A stretch of DNA of 64,000 bases from Enterococcus sp. DIV2402 (GCF_017426705.2 NZ_CP147251.1:1340501-1404500); one strand, 5' to 3'; shown: positions 18,571 to 31,467, counted from the first letter of the stretch. Made by a program: numbers and translations. Notes: a model not told the origin generated them from the sequence alone.

Positions 18571-19326
18571 ATGAAAATGAGTTTACCGAAAGAATTATTT
18601 GCGGAACATGGAAAAAGGGCGGTGTTATTACTGCACGCATATTCAGGAAGCCCAAATGACGTGCGCATGCTTTGCAGATCTTTAGAAAATGCAAATTATA
18701 CGGTGTATTCGCCTATGTTTGCGGGACACGGTACTTTAAATCCAAAAGATATATTAAAAGAAGAAGTCACTACGTGGTTTGAAAACACAAAAACTGCGAT
18801 TCAATTTTTAAAGGACAAAGGCTATCAAGAAATTGCTGTTTTAGGCTTATCGATGGGCGGCATTATGGCGATGGGCGCTTTAACTGCGGGAGAGGAAGTC
18901 ATAGTTGGGGGTGGTGTTTTTTGTTCGCCCATTTTTAAAGCAGAAAATCACGTGCCAGAGAATTTTGTCCGCTATGCAGAAAAAGTCTTAAGTTACTCTG
19001 AATTTACGTCTGAGGAACAACAAGCTATGTTGCCTGAAATTGCTAAAGCTGCCGATAAGCAATTGCTAGCGATTGAATCCTTTGCACAAACAGTTAATCA
19101 AAAATTAACCAATATTCATGTCCCAATCTTTTTAGCCCAAGCAGGTAAAGATCGGATGATTGATCCATTGACGGTCTTTGATACAGCTAAAGGTTTAGCC
19201 CATACCAAAGTGACATTGCAATGGTACCCTGAGAGTGGACATGTCGTCACTGTAGATAAAGAAAGAAAAGAATTTGAAAAAGACGTATTAGCTTTTATTG
19301 AAAGCTTGTCTTGGAATGAGGAATAA
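18571..19326 (+). CDS. Alpha/beta-hydrolase carboxylesterase (Est30-like)
   Basis: The protein has 251 residues. The nucleophile elbow GLSMGG, the acid in GKDRMID and the catalytic His in SGHVVT are in the expected order. HAYSGSPND near the N-terminus forms the oxyanion region. It cleaves short-chain esters or monoglycerides in related enzymes; the physiological substrate is unknown. It lies between secG and rnr, as is usual in Firmicutes. The rnr start is 4 bp after its stop, so the two are cotranscribed. Confidence 0.9.
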   Translation: MKMSLPKELFAEHGKRAVLLLHAYSGSPNDVRMLCRSLENANYTVYSPMFAGHGTLNPKDILKEEVTTWFENTKTAIQFLKDKGYQEIAVLGLSMGGIMAMGALTAGEEVIVGGGVFCSPIFKAENHVPENFVRYAEKVLSYSEFTSEEQQAMLPEIAKAADKQLLAIESFAQTVNQKLTNIHVPIFLAQAGKDRMIDPLTVFDTAKGLAHTKVTLQWYPESGHVVTVDKERKEFEKDVLAFIESLSWNEE

Positions 19327-19330
19327 ATAA

Positions 19331-21685
19331 ATGAAAGAAACCATAAAAACAAAAGTCTTACTCTTTATGGAACAAAGTCGCAAAAAAAGTTTTTCCATGG
19401 AAGAGCTAGCTGAAAATCTTGAATTACAAAAAAGTGAAGATTTTAAAGCACTAGTACAAACCATTGCGACAATGGAAAGAGAGAAATTAATTGTTTTCAA
19501 TAAAAAAGGGAAGATTAAGCTTCCCCAACAACAAATCGTCGTTGAAGGAACTTTTCGTGCCAACAGCCGTGGCTTTGGTTTTGTAACGATTGATCCTGAA
19601 GAGGAAGATATTTTTATCCCGAAAGAAGCCACGGGTTATGCTATGGATGGAGATATTGTTGCGATTGATATTGTTAAACCAGCTGATCCATTCAGTGATC
19701 GTGGAGCAGAAGGGAAAGTCGTAGAAGTTCGTCAACGTCAAGCGACGCAAATAGTTGGCGAATTTACTGCCTTCCCAGAAGAAGAGGTCGCAGAAACAGA
19801 TTTATATGGCGTAGTCAAACCAAAAGATAAAAAATTAGAAGAATTAAATGTCTACGTTGCCGCAGAAGGTGTTCGTCCCGTGGATGGCAGTATTGTGGTG
19901 GTAGAAATTACTCATTATCCAGAAAAAGGCTATGCAACGAGTTTAGAAGGTATGGTAAAACAAGTTGTAGGACACAAAAATGATCCAGGTATGGATATTT
20001 TGTCCATCGTAATTGCCAACGGAATTCCAACAAAATTTCCTGATGAAGTATTGGCAGAAGCAGATGCTGTGCCAGATTCAATTAATCCTAGTGATTTCCC
20101 AGAGCGTCGTGATTTACGTGACCAAATGATTGTGACGATTGATGGGGAAGATGCAAAAGATTTAGATGATGCGGTTACTGTTCGTAAATTAGCAAATGGT
20201 AATTATTTTTTAGGCGTGCATATTGCAGATGTTTCCTATTATGTGACTACAGATAGTCAATTAGATAAAGAAGCCTTTGAACGAGGAACAAGCGTGTATT
20301 TAACGGACCGAGTCATTCCAATGTTACCACAACGTTTGTCAAATGGTATTTGTTCATTGAATCCAAAAGTCCCTCGTTTGGCAATGAGCTGTGAAATGGA
20401 AATCACTCAGCAAGGTGAAATTGTTACCCATGAGATTTTTCAAAGTGTTATCCAAACAACAGAACGAATGACTTACACAGCAGTTAATCAAATTTTAGAA
20501 GAGCAAAGTCCAGAAGTGATGGAACGTTATCAAGAACTAGTCCCAATGTTTCAAGAAATGGGCGAGTTACATCATATTTTAGAAGCGATGCGTATCCGTC
20601 GTGGGGCCGTATCTTTTGAAGACAATGAGGCAAAAGTATTGGTTGATAGTGACGGTCATCCACTAGATATTATTTTACGTAAACGAGGGATTGGCGAGCG
20701 ATTAATCGAGTCCTTTATGTTGGCAGCTAATGAAACAATTGCTAGACACTTTAATGACCGACAATTACCGTTTATTTATCGAATTCATGAAGATCCCAAA
20801 GAAGAAAAGCTACGCCGTTTCTTTGATTTTGCTTCAGCCTTAGGAATTGTTGTAAAACAAACGAAAGGTTCAATTACACCGAAAGATTTACAACAGATTG
20901 TTGAGGATACAGCGGAACGACCAGAAGCGATGGTTATTAATACGATGTTGTTACGTAGTATGCAACAAGCGAAATATTCTGAGAATAATTATGGTCACTA
21001 TGGGTTAGCTGCTGAGGATTATACGCATTTTACTTCCCCAATTCGTCGTTATCCTGACTTAATTGTTCATCGCTTGATTCGTGCGTATGCTCAAGATGTT
21101 TCTGAAGAAACACAAGCAATTTGGGCAGAAAAATTACCAGATATAGCTGTTCACAGTTCACAAATGGAACGACGAGCTGTTGATGCAGAACGAGAAGTAG
21201 ATGCGTTGAAAAAAGCCGAATTTATGGCAGACCATCTTGATGAAGAATTTGATGGGATTATCAGTTCTGTAGTCAAATTTGGGATTTTTGTTGAATTGCC
21301 AAACACTATTGAAGGGTTGATTCATATCAATGCGTTAAAACAAGATTATTTCCATTATCTAGAATCCCATTTAGCATTAGTTGGTGAACGGACAGGAATG
21401 ACGTTTAAAATTGGACAAAAAGTTCGTATCCGTGTAGTCAAAGCTGATCCTGAAACCAGAGAAATTGATTTTGAGCTAGTTGAAGCAGAAGAAACAGAAA
21501 GCTTACAAAGAGAACAAAATCGTCATCAACGTCGTCGTAAACCAAAAGAAAATGCTGAGATGAATACTAATAGTAAAAATAAAAAAGAACGTAACCAAAA
21601 GAAACCCCAAGGACCAAAAGGGAAACCGAAAAAAGGGAAAAAAGCGCCATTTTATAAAGGCGTGGCCAAAAAGAAAGGAAAATAA
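19331..21685 (+). CDS. rnr: Ribonuclease R
   Basis: The protein has 784 residues. The order is an N-terminal winged helix, a cold-shock domain (FRANSRGFGFVT), and the RNB catalytic domain. That domain contains DGEDAKDLDDAVTV with the metal-binding aspartates, and HYGLAAEDYTHFTSPIRRY. A C-terminal S1 domain follows (about 635-720) with a basic Lys/Arg tail. It degrades structured RNA 3' to 5' and acts with SmpB in tmRNA quality control. It starts 4 bp after the esterase stop, and smpB starts 24 bp after it. Confidence 0.97.
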   Translation: MKETIKTKVLLFMEQSRKKSFSMEELAENLELQKSEDFKALVQTIATMEREKLIVFNKKGKIKLPQQQIVVEGTFRANSRGFGFVTIDPEEEDIFIPKEATGYAMDGDIVAIDIVKPADPFSDRGAEGKVVEVRQRQATQIVGEFTAFPEEEVAETDLYGVVKPKDKKLEELNVYVAAEGVRPVDGSIVVVEITHYPEKGYATSLEGMVKQVVGHKNDPGMDILSIVIANGIPTKFPDEVLAEADAVPDSINPSDFPERRDLRDQMIVTIDGEDAKDLDDAVTVRKLANGNYFLGVHIADVSYYVTTDSQLDKEAFERGTSVYLTDRVIPMLPQRLSNGICSLNPKVPRLAMSCEMEITQQGEIVTHEIFQSVIQTTERMTYTAVNQILEEQSPEVMERYQELVPMFQEMGELHHILEAMRIRRGAVSFEDNEAKVLVDSDGHPLDIILRKRGIGERLIESFMLAANETIARHFNDRQLPFIYRIHEDPKEEKLRRFFDFASALGIVVKQTKGSITPKDLQQIVEDTAERPEAMVINTMLLRSMQQAKYSENNYGHYGLAAEDYTHFTSPIRRYPDLIVHRLIRAYAQDVSEETQAIWAEKLPDIAVHSSQMERRAVDAEREVDALKKAEFMADHLDEEFDGIISSVVKFGIFVELPNTIEGLIHINALKQDYFHYLESHLALVGERTGMTFKIGQKVRIRVVKADPETREIDFELVEAEETESLQREQNRHQRRRKPKENAEMNTNSKNKKERNQKKPQGPKGKPKKGKKAPFYKGVAKKKGK

Positions 21686-21709
21686 CTGGAAGTAAATGGA
21701 GGGAAGACA

Positions 21710-22168
21710 ATGCCAAAAGGTGAAGGACAACTAATTGCACAAAATAGAAAAGCAAGGCATGATTATACGATTGTTGATACGATGGAGGCTGGAATTGTTT
21801 TACAAGGGACAGAGATTAAATCTATCCGTAACAGCCGTATCAATTTAAAAGATGGCTTTGTGCGAATTCGTAACGGAGAAGCTTTTCTTTATAATGTGCA
21901 TATTAGTCCGTATGAGCAAGGAAATATTTTTAATCATGACCCTTTGCGTACGCGTAAATTGTTATTGCATAAAAAACAAATTACTAAATTAGTCGGTGAA
22001 ACGAAAAATACAGGAATGACGATTGTTCCATTAAAAGTATACATTAAAGATGGTTATGCAAAGGTTCTAATTGGCTTAGCCAAAGGGAAGAAAGATTACG
22101 ATAAACGGGAAACTTTGAAACGTAAAGATCAAGAACGACAGTTGCAACGAGTAATCAAAAACTTCTAA
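21710..22168 (+). CDS. smpB: SsrA-binding protein SmpB
   Basis: The protein has 152 residues. [11 protein letters not shown] at the N-terminus and [21 protein letters not shown] mark the SmpB barrel. [14 protein letters not shown] is the C-terminal tail that enters the ribosome. It carries tmRNA to stalled ribosomes. GGAGGGAAG precedes the ATG, and it follows rnr closely. No ssrA gene was found nearby. Confidence 0.97.
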   Translation: MPKGEGQLIAQNRKARHDYTIVDTMEAGIVLQGTEIKSIRNSRINLKDGFVRIRNGEAFLYNVHISPYEQGNIFNHDPLRTRKLLLHKKQITKLVGETKNTGMTIVPLKVYIKDGYAKVLIGLAKGKKDYDKRETLKRKDQERQLQRVIKNF

Positions 22169-22241
22169 CATTTCTTGTCGTTTTAGTAGAAATTTGATTT
22201 CTATTGCACAAGAAATATGATACTATTTACTCAAACGAAAG

Positions 22242-22255
22242 TGAAAGCGTTAAGG
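22242..22255 (+). promoter_or_regulatory. Candidate cre (CcpA site)
   Basis: TGAAAGCGTTAAGG matches the cre consensus TGWAANCGNTNWCA at 12 of 14 positions. It lies upstream of the main atp promoter. This is a pattern match only. Confidence 0.4.
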
Positions 22256-22358
22256 GTTTTAATGGTAAGTTGGTATATCATTACTAAATTTATAACAACG
22301 CGGATTTTCTATTCGTTTTTCAAATAAGGCATTTTGTCTAGTTTTTGCTGAAAATGCT

Positions 22359-22387
22359 TTGAAATTTTTCTTCTACGGTGGTATGAT
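22359..22387 (+). promoter_or_regulatory. Promoter of the atp operon
   Basis: TTGAAA (22359-22364) and TATGAT (22382-22387) have a 17-nt spacer. They lie 84 bp upstream of atpB. Confidence 0.75.
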
Positions 22388-22471
22388 ACCGATTGTTAAG
22401 TAAACTATGAACAAAAATGCACAAGCGTTTATGTCATAGCGTAGAAGACTATAGGAAGAGAGGTGAGAATA

Positions 22472-23191
22472 TTGGAAGAACGTTCACTACTGTTTCAGAT
22501 AGGGCCGGTATGGTTTGATGGGACAGTTATTTTGATGACACTGCTTACGTGCATCATTGTCTTTTCAATTGTCTTTGTTTGTACCCGTAATTTACAAATG
22601 AAGCCAAAAGGAAAACAAAACTTTATTGAATACGTCATTGACTTTGTGAGAGGAATTGCTTCTGATCAATTACCTAAAAAAGAAGTCAACAATTATCATT
22701 TATTGGCCTTTACCTTGTTTTTCTTTATTTTGATTGCTAATGAAATTGGTCTAGTTACTAAAATTGTGACCAACCATGAAGTCAGTCTATGGAAAAGCCC
22801 CACAGCTGATCCAATCGTGACGTTAAGTTTAGCTTTTATGGTCATCTTATTGACTCATTTCTTAGGAGCTAAAAAATTAGGATTAAAAGGGTATATTAAG
22901 AATTCATTTTTAACGCCAGTAAGCATTATTTTACCAATTAAACTATTGGAAGAATTCACGAATGTAATTAGTTTAGGTTTACGTTTGTATGGAAATATTT
23001 TTGCAGGTGAAGTTCTTTTAAGTTTAATCGTTTCTATGGTAAATAATCTAGGTTGGATTGCATTACCATTAGCTATCCCATTAGAGATGATTTGGATTGG
23101 TTTCTCCTTATTTATCGGAGGAATTCAAGCTTATGTATTTGTTACATTAACGATGGTATTTTTAAGTCACAAAATTGAAGTAGAACACTAA
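22472..23191 (+). CDS. atpB: ATP synthase Fo subunit a
   Basis: The protein has 239 residues and multiple membrane helices. ISLGLRLYGNIFAGEV carries the essential Arg of the proton half-channel. The start is taken as TTG 22472, giving MEERSLLFQIGPVWFDGT, which resembles other enterococcal AtpB starts. GAGAGGTG is 6 nt upstream. A GTG at 22463 lies inside that site and is less likely. It is the first gene of atpBEFHAGDC. Confidence 0.94.
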   Translation: MEERSLLFQIGPVWFDGTVILMTLLTCIIVFSIVFVCTRNLQMKPKGKQNFIEYVIDFVRGIASDQLPKKEVNNYHLLAFTLFFFILIANEIGLVTKIVTNHEVSLWKSPTADPIVTLSLAFMVILLTHFLGAKKLGLKGYIKNSFLTPVSIILPIKLLEEFTNVISLGLRLYGNIFAGEVLLSLIVSMVNNLGWIALPLAIPLEMIWIGFSLFIGGIQAYVFVTLTMVFLSHKIEVEH

Positions 23192-23222
23192 CATATCGTT
23201 TATTTTAGGAGGAAGAAATATT

Positions 23223-23432
23223 ATGGAATTTATCGCAGCAGGAATGGCAATTATCGGATCAGCTTTAGGTGCAGCTTATGGTAACTCACAAGTTGTTAAA
23301 CAAGCATTGGAATCAATGGCTCGCCAACCAGAAATGGCAAAAGATTTACGCTCAACAATGATTTTAGGTATGGCGTTTATCGAAGCTGTGCCAATCTTGG
23401 GTATCGTTGTTGCTTTACTTCTTGTTTTATAA
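23223..23432 (+). CDS. atpE: ATP synthase Fo subunit c
   Basis: The protein has 69 residues and two hydrophobic helices joined by the polar loop ARQPEM. Glu54 in FIEAVPILG is the proton-carrying residue; its environment (Glu, no Na-type polar ligands in helix 1) suggests H+ coupling. GGAGGAAG precedes the ATG. An intrinsic-terminator-like hairpin follows before atpF, so c subunits may be made in excess, matching their high copy number in the ring. Confidence 0.95.
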   Translation: MEFIAAGMAIIGSALGAAYGNSQVVKQALESMARQPEMAKDLRSTMILGMAFIEAVPILGIVVALLLVL

Positions 23433-23444
23433 GAACCACAAAAT

Positions 23445-23476
23445 AAAGCAGAAGTTATAAATCTTCTGCTTTTTTT
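23445..23476 (+). terminator. Attenuator-like terminator between atpE and atpF
   Basis: AAAGCAGAAG and CTTCTGCTTT perfect arms with an 8-nt loop are followed by T. It looks like a full intrinsic terminator inside the operon. Confidence 0.85.
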
Positions 23477-23533
23477 GTGACACGTGAAGCTTACTCATAG
23501 AAAACGAAATTTCAAGTAAAGGAGTTACAGCGT

Positions 23534-24064
23534 ATGCTAAATCACTTGGTTCTGTCAATGGCAGAAGTGCATAATACAATGATCAGTAATTTTGTTGTTG
23601 TTACAGGCTCATTTGTTCTCTTACTTGTGCTTTTAAAGATTTTTGCATGGGACTCCATCTCAGCAATTATGAAAAAGCGTGAAGATAAGATTGCCAATGA
23701 TTTAGATTCAGCAGAAAAATCTCGGATTGAAGCAGCTAAATTAGAAGAAGAACGTCAACTACAATTAGTAAGTTCTCAAACTGAAGCTGCTGAGATTATT
23801 AAAAATGCACGAGATAGTGGAGAATCAAGCCGCCAAGCAATTCTGAAAGATGCCGAAGAAACAGTCACTCAAATGAGAGACAAAGCGCATAATGATATCG
23901 CAAACGAACGTCAAGCTGCGTTATCGACTGTGAAAGATGAAGTAGCTGATCTTTCTCTTCAAATTGCAGAAAAAATCTTAAATCAAGAACTATCTCTAGA
24001 ATCGCATAAAGCATTGATTGATCAATGTATTGATGGATTAGGAACAACCGATGAAGCTAGATAA
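23534..24064 (+). CDS. atpF: ATP synthase Fo subunit b
   Basis: The protein has 176 residues. An N-terminal membrane segment (FVVVTGSFVLLLVLLKIF) precedes a long charged coiled coil rich in Glu, Lys and Ala that forms the peripheral stalk. AAAGGAG precedes the ATG at a 9-10 nt spacing. It overlaps atpH by 14 bp. Transcription must read through the upstream hairpin, which probably lowers its level relative to subunit c. Confidence 0.94.
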   Translation: MLNHLVLSMAEVHNTMISNFVVVTGSFVLLLVLLKIFAWDSISAIMKKREDKIANDLDSAEKSRIEAAKLEEERQLQLVSSQTEAAEIIKNARDSGESSRQAILKDAEETVTQMRDKAHNDIANERQAALSTVKDEVADLSLQIAEKILNQELSLESHKALIDQCIDGLGTTDEAR

Positions 24065-24593
24065 AATTACCGTTGCTAAACGTTACGGCAAAGCGTTATT
24101 TGAATTGGCGGTCGAATCTCAACAAGCCGAAGACGTATACAATGAGTTATTGAAACTACGACAAATATTTGAAGATATCCCTGAATTGGGAGACTTATTA
24201 AGTGATGCTCGATTGGATTTAAACGAGAAGCGTAACGTAATGGATAATCTTGTGAAAGGTTTCAACGGAATCGTTCGCAATACTTTAGAAGTTATCTATC
24301 AATATAATCGCATGTATGACTTGTTATTAATTATTGATGAATATGAGAGACTATTCAATGATAGTAAAAATATTGTTTTAGGAAGTGTAACCACAGCGGT
24401 ACCACTTACAAATGAACAAAAAGCGAAACTAACTCAAAAAGTAGCCAAGCAATTAGGTTATCAAAAAGCAGAGTTAACGGAACAAGTTGATCCCAATATA
24501 CTTGGTGGGGTAATCGTTGAAGCGAATCACCATGTCATTGATGGGAGTATTAGAAGCCGTTTAGAATATTTGCGAAAAGAATTACGCAAATAA
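24051..24593 (+). CDS. atpH: ATP synthase F1 subunit delta
   Basis: The protein has 180 residues. VAKRYGKALFELA at the start and GGVIVEANHHVIDGSIRSRLEYLR near the C-terminus match the OSCP/delta family, which links F1 to the stalk. It overlaps the end of atpF by 14 bp, typical of translational coupling, and is 24 bp from atpA. Confidence 0.94.
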   Translation: MKLDKITVAKRYGKALFELAVESQQAEDVYNELLKLRQIFEDIPELGDLLSDARLDLNEKRNVMDNLVKGFNGIVRNTLEVIYQYNRMYDLLLIIDEYERLFNDSKNIVLGSVTTAVPLTNEQKAKLTQKVAKQLGYQKAELTEQVDPNILGGVIVEANHHVIDGSIRSRLEYLRKELRK

Positions 24594-24605
24594 TACAAAC
24601 AGTAA

Positions 24606-26180
<1,575 letters not shown>

Positions 26181-26195
26181 AAGAGGTGAAGAATA

Positions 26196-27098
26196 ATGGG
26201 TGCTTCTCTAAATGAAATAAAACAACGGATTACTTCCACAAAGAAGACCAGTCAAATCACCAGAGCGATGCAAATGGTATCGGCTTCGAAACTGACAAAA
26301 TCAGAAGCGCACTCTAGCCAGTTTCAAATTTACGCAAAAAAAGTGCGTGAATTAGTGACACATATTACTACCAGTCAGTTAATTGAGATGGAAAAATCAG
26401 AAAAGAAACAAGAACTAGACTTTAATAGTATGTTAGTTAGTCGACCAGTGAAAAAAACAGGATATATTGTTATTACTTCAGATGGTGGATTAGTTGGCGG
26501 ATATAATAGCTCTATTTTAAAACAAATGATGACGATGTTAGCAAAAGATCATAAATCTTCTAACGAATATGTAATGATTTCGATTGGAGCAACCGGGGCT
26601 GAATTTTTTAAAGCACGGGATATCCCATTAGCGTATGAATTACGTAACTTGTCAGATCAGCCAAGTTTTGAAGAAGTAAGAAAAATTGTTAATATGACTG
26701 TTTCAATGTATCAAAATGAAGTGTTTGATGAGTTATATGTTTGTTATAACCATCATGTCAATTCACTAACAAGTCAATTCCGAATGGAAAAAATGTTGCC
26801 TATTACAACAATTAATCCGGAAGAAGCTAAAACGTATGAACAAGAATACATTTTTGAACCTTCTAAAGAAGCAATTTTAAACCAGTTGCTTCCACAATAT
26901 GCAGAAAGTTTGATCTATGGAGCAATTGTTGATGCGAAAACTGCTGAGCATGCTGCGGGTATGACCGCAATGAAAACAGCAACAGATAATGCAGGAAATA
27001 TTATTGATGATTTAACGATTTCTTATAATCGTGCACGTCAAGGGGCAATTACCCAAGAAATTACTGAAATTGTGGGTGGAGCAGCAGCTCTCGAATAA
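26196..27098 (+). CDS. atpG: ATP synthase F1 subunit gamma
   Basis: The protein has 300 residues. [22 protein letters not shown] at the N-terminus and [17 protein letters not shown] at the C-terminus form the two long helices of the rotor shaft. [14 protein letters not shown] is the usual core motif. It couples the c-ring rotation to catalysis. AAGAGGTG precedes the ATG, and it lies 15 bp after atpA. Confidence 0.97.
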   Translation: MGASLNEIKQRITSTKKTSQITRAMQMVSASKLTKSEAHSSQFQIYAKKVRELVTHITTSQLIEMEKSEKKQELDFNSMLVSRPVKKTGYIVITSDGGLVGGYNSSILKQMMTMLAKDHKSSNEYVMISIGATGAEFFKARDIPLAYELRNLSDQPSFEEVRKIVNMTVSMYQNEVFDELYVCYNHHVNSLTSQFRMEKMLPITTINPEEAKTYEQEYIFEPSKEAILNQLLPQYAESLIYGAIVDAKTAEHAAGMTAMKTATDNAGNIIDDLTISYNRARQGAITQEITEIVGGAAALE

Positions 27099-27106
27099 TT
27101 TCGTGA

Positions 27107-28531
<1,425 letters not shown>

Positions 28532-28544
28532 AAAGAGGTGCCTT

Positions 28545-28967
28545 ATGGATCAACATTTAACGGTCAATATTGTGACACCTAGTGGCGTGGTGTATAATCA
28601 TCATGCGAAAATCGTTGTAGTCAAGACAATAGATGGTGAAATGGGGATTTTACCTCATCATGCTCCAATCATTGCACCATTAATTATCGATGAAGTACGC
28701 ATCAATCGAATCGATTCAGAAAATCATATTGATTGGGTTGCTGTAAATGGCGGAATAATGGAAGTGCGTGATAATATCGTTACGATTATTGCGGATAGTG
28801 CAGAACGTGAGCGTGAAATTGATATTGCACGTGCTCAACGTGCAAAAGAACGTGCCGAACGAATGATTGCTGAAGCGAAAGCCCACGATAATGTGGATGA
28901 ATTAAAACGAGCGACAGTGGCGTTACATCGCGCGTTGAATCGAATCAATGTGTCAAATCATCTTTAA
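28545..28967 (+). CDS. atpC: ATP synthase F1 subunit epsilon
   Basis: The protein has 140 residues. An N-terminal beta-sandwich ([24 protein letters not shown]) is followed by a C-terminal helical pair rich in Ala, Glu and Arg. It regulates ATP hydrolysis and links gamma to the c-ring. AAGAGGTG precedes the ATG, and it is the last gene of the operon. A terminator follows. Confidence 0.95.
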   Translation: MDQHLTVNIVTPSGVVYNHHAKIVVVKTIDGEMGILPHHAPIIAPLIIDEVRINRIDSENHIDWVAVNGGIMEVRDNIVTIIADSAEREREIDIARAQRAKERAERMIAEAKAHDNVDELKRATVALHRALNRINVSNHL

Positions 28968-28971
28968 AAAT

Positions 28972-29006
28972 GAGAACTTTCTCTTTATGAGAAGGTTCTT
29001 TTTTTT
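28972..29006 (+). terminator. Terminator of the atp operon
   Basis: AGAACTTTCTC and GAGAAGGTTCT arms with a TTTAT loop and eight T. Confidence 0.9.
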
Positions 29007-29095
29007 AATGTAGTCTAGGGAATTATCTGTAAAAAAGTAAGTATAAGAGTTGATATAACAAGATTTTTAGCAAATGGTAATCATGATAAAATAAT

Positions 29096-29132
29096 TAAAA
29101 AGTTTTTTAAAAAATGTTTTAAAAACTTTTTG
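29096..29132 (+). other. A/T inverted repeat upstream of the DUF1146 gene
   Basis: AAAAAGTTTTTTAAAA and TTTTAAAAACTTTTT arms form a long but AT-only stem without a usual terminator layout. Its role is unclear. Confidence 0.45.
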
Positions 29133-29209
29133 CGGGGACAATATTTTTTTATTTTCTTGATTTATGGTATTATCTATATGTTGAATTTTCGTAAAGAAGG
29201 AGTTTTTGT

Positions 29210-29443
29210 ATGCAAGTTTATGGTATTGATGCATTCATCCGAATTGTTAGTCATTTAGCTTTTATTTATCTAGCTTTTTGGGCGTTAGGTTCTGTGAGAA
29301 TCGAAACGTTTTTTAAAGCCCTTCATACAACGCAAATTCGCTTAATTCTTGTGTTAATTTCGGTGGCAATTGGTTTTACCGCCAGCAATTTTTTTCTAGA
29401 AATTATTATTTTATGCAAGAATTTATTTTTAGTAGGTTTTTAA
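29210..29443 (+). CDS. DUF1146 membrane protein (YwzB-like)
   Basis: The protein has 77 residues and two membrane helices (about 10-27 and 42-72). It matches the DUF1146/YwzB pattern by length, topology and position between the atp operon and murA, as in Bacillus. AAGGAG precedes the ATG. Its function is unknown. Confidence 0.82.
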   Translation: MQVYGIDAFIRIVSHLAFIYLAFWALGSVRIETFFKALHTTQIRLILVLISVAIGFTASNFFLEIIILCKNLFLVGF

Positions 29444-29479
29444 CAGTACTGCTTGCTATTTAAAATAAAATGAATATGC

Positions 29480-29485
29480 TATAAT
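29480..29485 (+). promoter_or_regulatory. Extended -10 of murA promoter
   Basis: TGCTATAAT gives an extended -10 element upstream of murA. The -35 region is weak. Confidence 0.5.
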
Positions 29486-29537
29486 AAAAAAGATTTTGAT
29501 TGAAATGTCACATAGCGTTCTATTTGGAGGGAACAAG

Positions 29538-30839
29538 ATGGAAGAGATTATCGTTCAAGGTGGTAATCAGTTAAAAGGAACTGTAAAAATTGAAGGAGCA
29601 AAGAATGCGGTGTTACCGATCTTAGCTGCCACTTTATTAGCTGAAGAAGGCACAACAACATTAAAAAATGTCCCAATTCTTTCAGACGTATTTACAATGA
29701 ACAAAGTGATTCAACACTTAAATGTAGATGTTGATTTTGATACTGATAAAAATGAAGTTGTCATTGATGCATCACGACAATTAGAAATTGAAGCGCCGTA
29801 TGAATATGTTAGCAAAATGCGTGCCTCAATTGTTGTAATGGGTCCTTTATTGGCTCGTAATGGTCATGCAAAAGTTGCAATGCCAGGTGGATGTGCCATT
29901 GGAAAACGTCCGATTGATTTACATTTAAAAGGATTCCAAGCTTTAGGTGCTGAAATTATTCAAAAAGATGGTTACATTGAAGCTATTGCAGATGAATTAA
30001 AAGGCAATAATATCTATTTAGACTTTCCTAGCGTAGGAGCTACTCAAAATATTATGATGGCTGCTGTCAAAGCGAAAGGGACAACAATTATTGATAACGT
30101 AGCTAGAGAACCTGAAATTGTAGATCTTGCGAATATTTTAAATAAAATGGGTGCAAAGATTTATGGTGCGGGAACTGAAACAATGCGTATTGAAGGTGTA
30201 GATCATTTACATGCAGTTAATCATGCAATTGTACAAGATCGTATTGAAGCAGGAACATTTATGGTAGCTGCTGCTATGACAGAAGGTAATGTGTTAATTC
30301 AAGATGCTATTTCGGAACATAATCGTCCGTTGTTGTCTAAATTAATCGAAATGGGTGCTAAAGTAATTGAAGAAGACAATGGTGTACGTATCATTGGACC
30401 AAAAGAACTAAAAGCAACAGATGTTAAGACAATGCCACATCCAGGCTTCCCAACAGATATGCAAGCTCAAATGACGGCAATTCAAGTCATTGCTAACGGG
30501 ACAAGTGTTGTTACTGAGACAGTTTTTGAGAATCGCTTCCAACATTTAGATGAGATGGTTCGTATGAATGCTCATGTTAAAATCGATGGGAACGTAGCGA
30601 TTATTGAAGGTGGACATCAATTACAAGGTTCTTTAGTTTATGCAACTGATTTACGTGCTGCGGCAGCTTTGATTTTGGCTGGCTTAAAAGCAACGGGTCG
30701 TACACGCGTGCGCAATTTGAAATATTTAGATCGTGGTTATTATAAATTCCACGAAAAATTACAAAAATTGGGTGCAAATGTAGAGCGAGTGAACAGCTCT
30801 AAAGAAGCTGTAGAAGAAGCGGTTGTTGCACAACCATAA
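29538..30839 (+). CDS. murA: UDP-N-acetylglucosamine 1-carboxyvinyltransferase
   Basis: The protein has 433 residues. It starts [20 protein letters not shown], with [12 protein letters not shown] close behind. [16 protein letters not shown] carries the catalytic Cys that fosfomycin modifies. It performs the first committed step of peptidoglycan synthesis, adding enolpyruvate to UDP-GlcNAc. ATG 29538 is preferred because TTGGAGGG lies 7 nt upstream; the earlier frame start (29496) has no site. The position after DUF1146 matches the murAA copy of Bacillus. Confidence 0.96.
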   Translation: MEEIIVQGGNQLKGTVKIEGAKNAVLPILAATLLAEEGTTTLKNVPILSDVFTMNKVIQHLNVDVDFDTDKNEVVIDASRQLEIEAPYEYVSKMRASIVVMGPLLARNGHAKVAMPGGCAIGKRPIDLHLKGFQALGAEIIQKDGYIEAIADELKGNNIYLDFPSVGATQNIMMAAVKAKGTTIIDNVAREPEIVDLANILNKMGAKIYGAGTETMRIEGVDHLHAVNHAIVQDRIEAGTFMVAAAMTEGNVLIQDAISEHNRPLLSKLIEMGAKVIEEDNGVRIIGPKELKATDVKTMPHPGFPTDMQAQMTAIQVIANGTSVVTETVFENRFQHLDEMVRMNAHVKIDGNVAIIEGGHQLQGSLVYATDLRAAAALILAGLKATGRTRVRNLKYLDRGYYKFHEKLQKLGANVERVNSSKEAVEEAVVAQP

Positions 30840-30852
30840 GGAGGATGGCAGA

Positions 30853-31032
30853 ATGGAAATAAGCGAAGACATTCTTAAAACCCTAATTAAAATTCTATCC
30901 ATCGTATTTGGCGCTATTTTGTTGTTTTTCATCGGTTTAATGATTGGATACGGTGTGATTGGAGATGGATCTCCGTTCCACGTTTTCAATCGCGAGCTAT
31001 GGCAACATATTCTAGATTTTTTTAATATATAA
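30853..31032 (+). CDS. epuA: EpuA-like small membrane protein
   Basis: The protein has 59 residues and one long membrane helix (IKILSIVFGAILLFFIGLM). The sequence IGYGVIGDGSPFHVF follows, typical of the EpuA / RNA polymerase beta-annotated small-protein family found after murA in streptococci and enterococci. AAGGAGG lies 8 nt before ATG 30853. The longer frame starting at 30823 overlaps murA and is not used. The function is unknown. Confidence 0.8.
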   Translation: MEISEDILKTLIKILSIVFGAILLFFIGLMIGYGVIGDGSPFHVFNRELWQHILDFFNI

Positions 31033-31144
31033 AGTGAAGGGGAAAGACAGGTTTGAGACTGTTTTTCTCTTTTTATTTTAGTAATTTTTAAGTTTGTATC
31101 AAGAACTAAAAAAAGATATACTTTGAATGAAAAGAGGGAAAAGC

Positions 31145-31429
31145 ATGCAAAAGATATTAATTTATTTTGTTCGAGGGTACCAACGGTTCATTTCGCCATT
31201 ATTTCCGCCAAGTTGTCGTTATTATCCAACTTGTTCGAGTTATACGATTGATGCCATTCAAGTACATGGTGCGGCGAAAGGAACCTTGATGGGAATTGCG
31301 AGAATATTACGTTGTCATCCATTTGTTAAGGGTGGAATTGATTACGTTCCACGAAATTTTACTTTAAAAAGAAATACAACAGACGAAATACGCCCCAATT
31401 ATACGTATCGAAAAGAAAATAAAAAATGA
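31145..31429 (+). CDS. yidD: Membrane protein insertion efficiency factor YidD
   Basis: The protein has 94 residues. [22 protein letters not shown] is the conserved YidD signature with its three Cys. It aids YidC-mediated membrane insertion. ATG 31145 follows AGAGGGAAAA; the ATG at 31127 lies just before that site and is unlikely to be used. A terminator follows. Confidence 0.93.
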   Translation: MQKILIYFVRGYQRFISPLFPPSCRYYPTCSSYTIDAIQVHGAAKGTLMGIARILRCHPFVKGGIDYVPRNFTLKRNTTDEIRPNYTYRKENKK

Positions 31430-31467
31430 AAAACTTTCACAATCTGGGGAGGTTTTTCATTTTTTTT
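31425..31467 (+). terminator. Terminator after yidD
   Basis: AATGAAAAACTTTC pairs with GGGAGGTTTTTCATT across a short loop and is followed by seven T. Confidence 0.82.

Larger units (their letters stand above)
22169..22471 (+). other. Upstream region of the atp operon
   Basis: About 300 bp with no gene. It holds a candidate cre (22242-22255), a consensus promoter (22359-22387) and an AT-rich stretch. Confidence 0.6.

Noticed and set aside
22169..22462. tmRNA (ssrA) after smpB
   Set aside because: No tRNA-like ends and no tag-peptide frame are visible.
29096..29132. A/T inverted repeat as a terminator
   Set aside because: No G/C in the stem beyond one pair each side and the atp terminator is already at 28972-29006.
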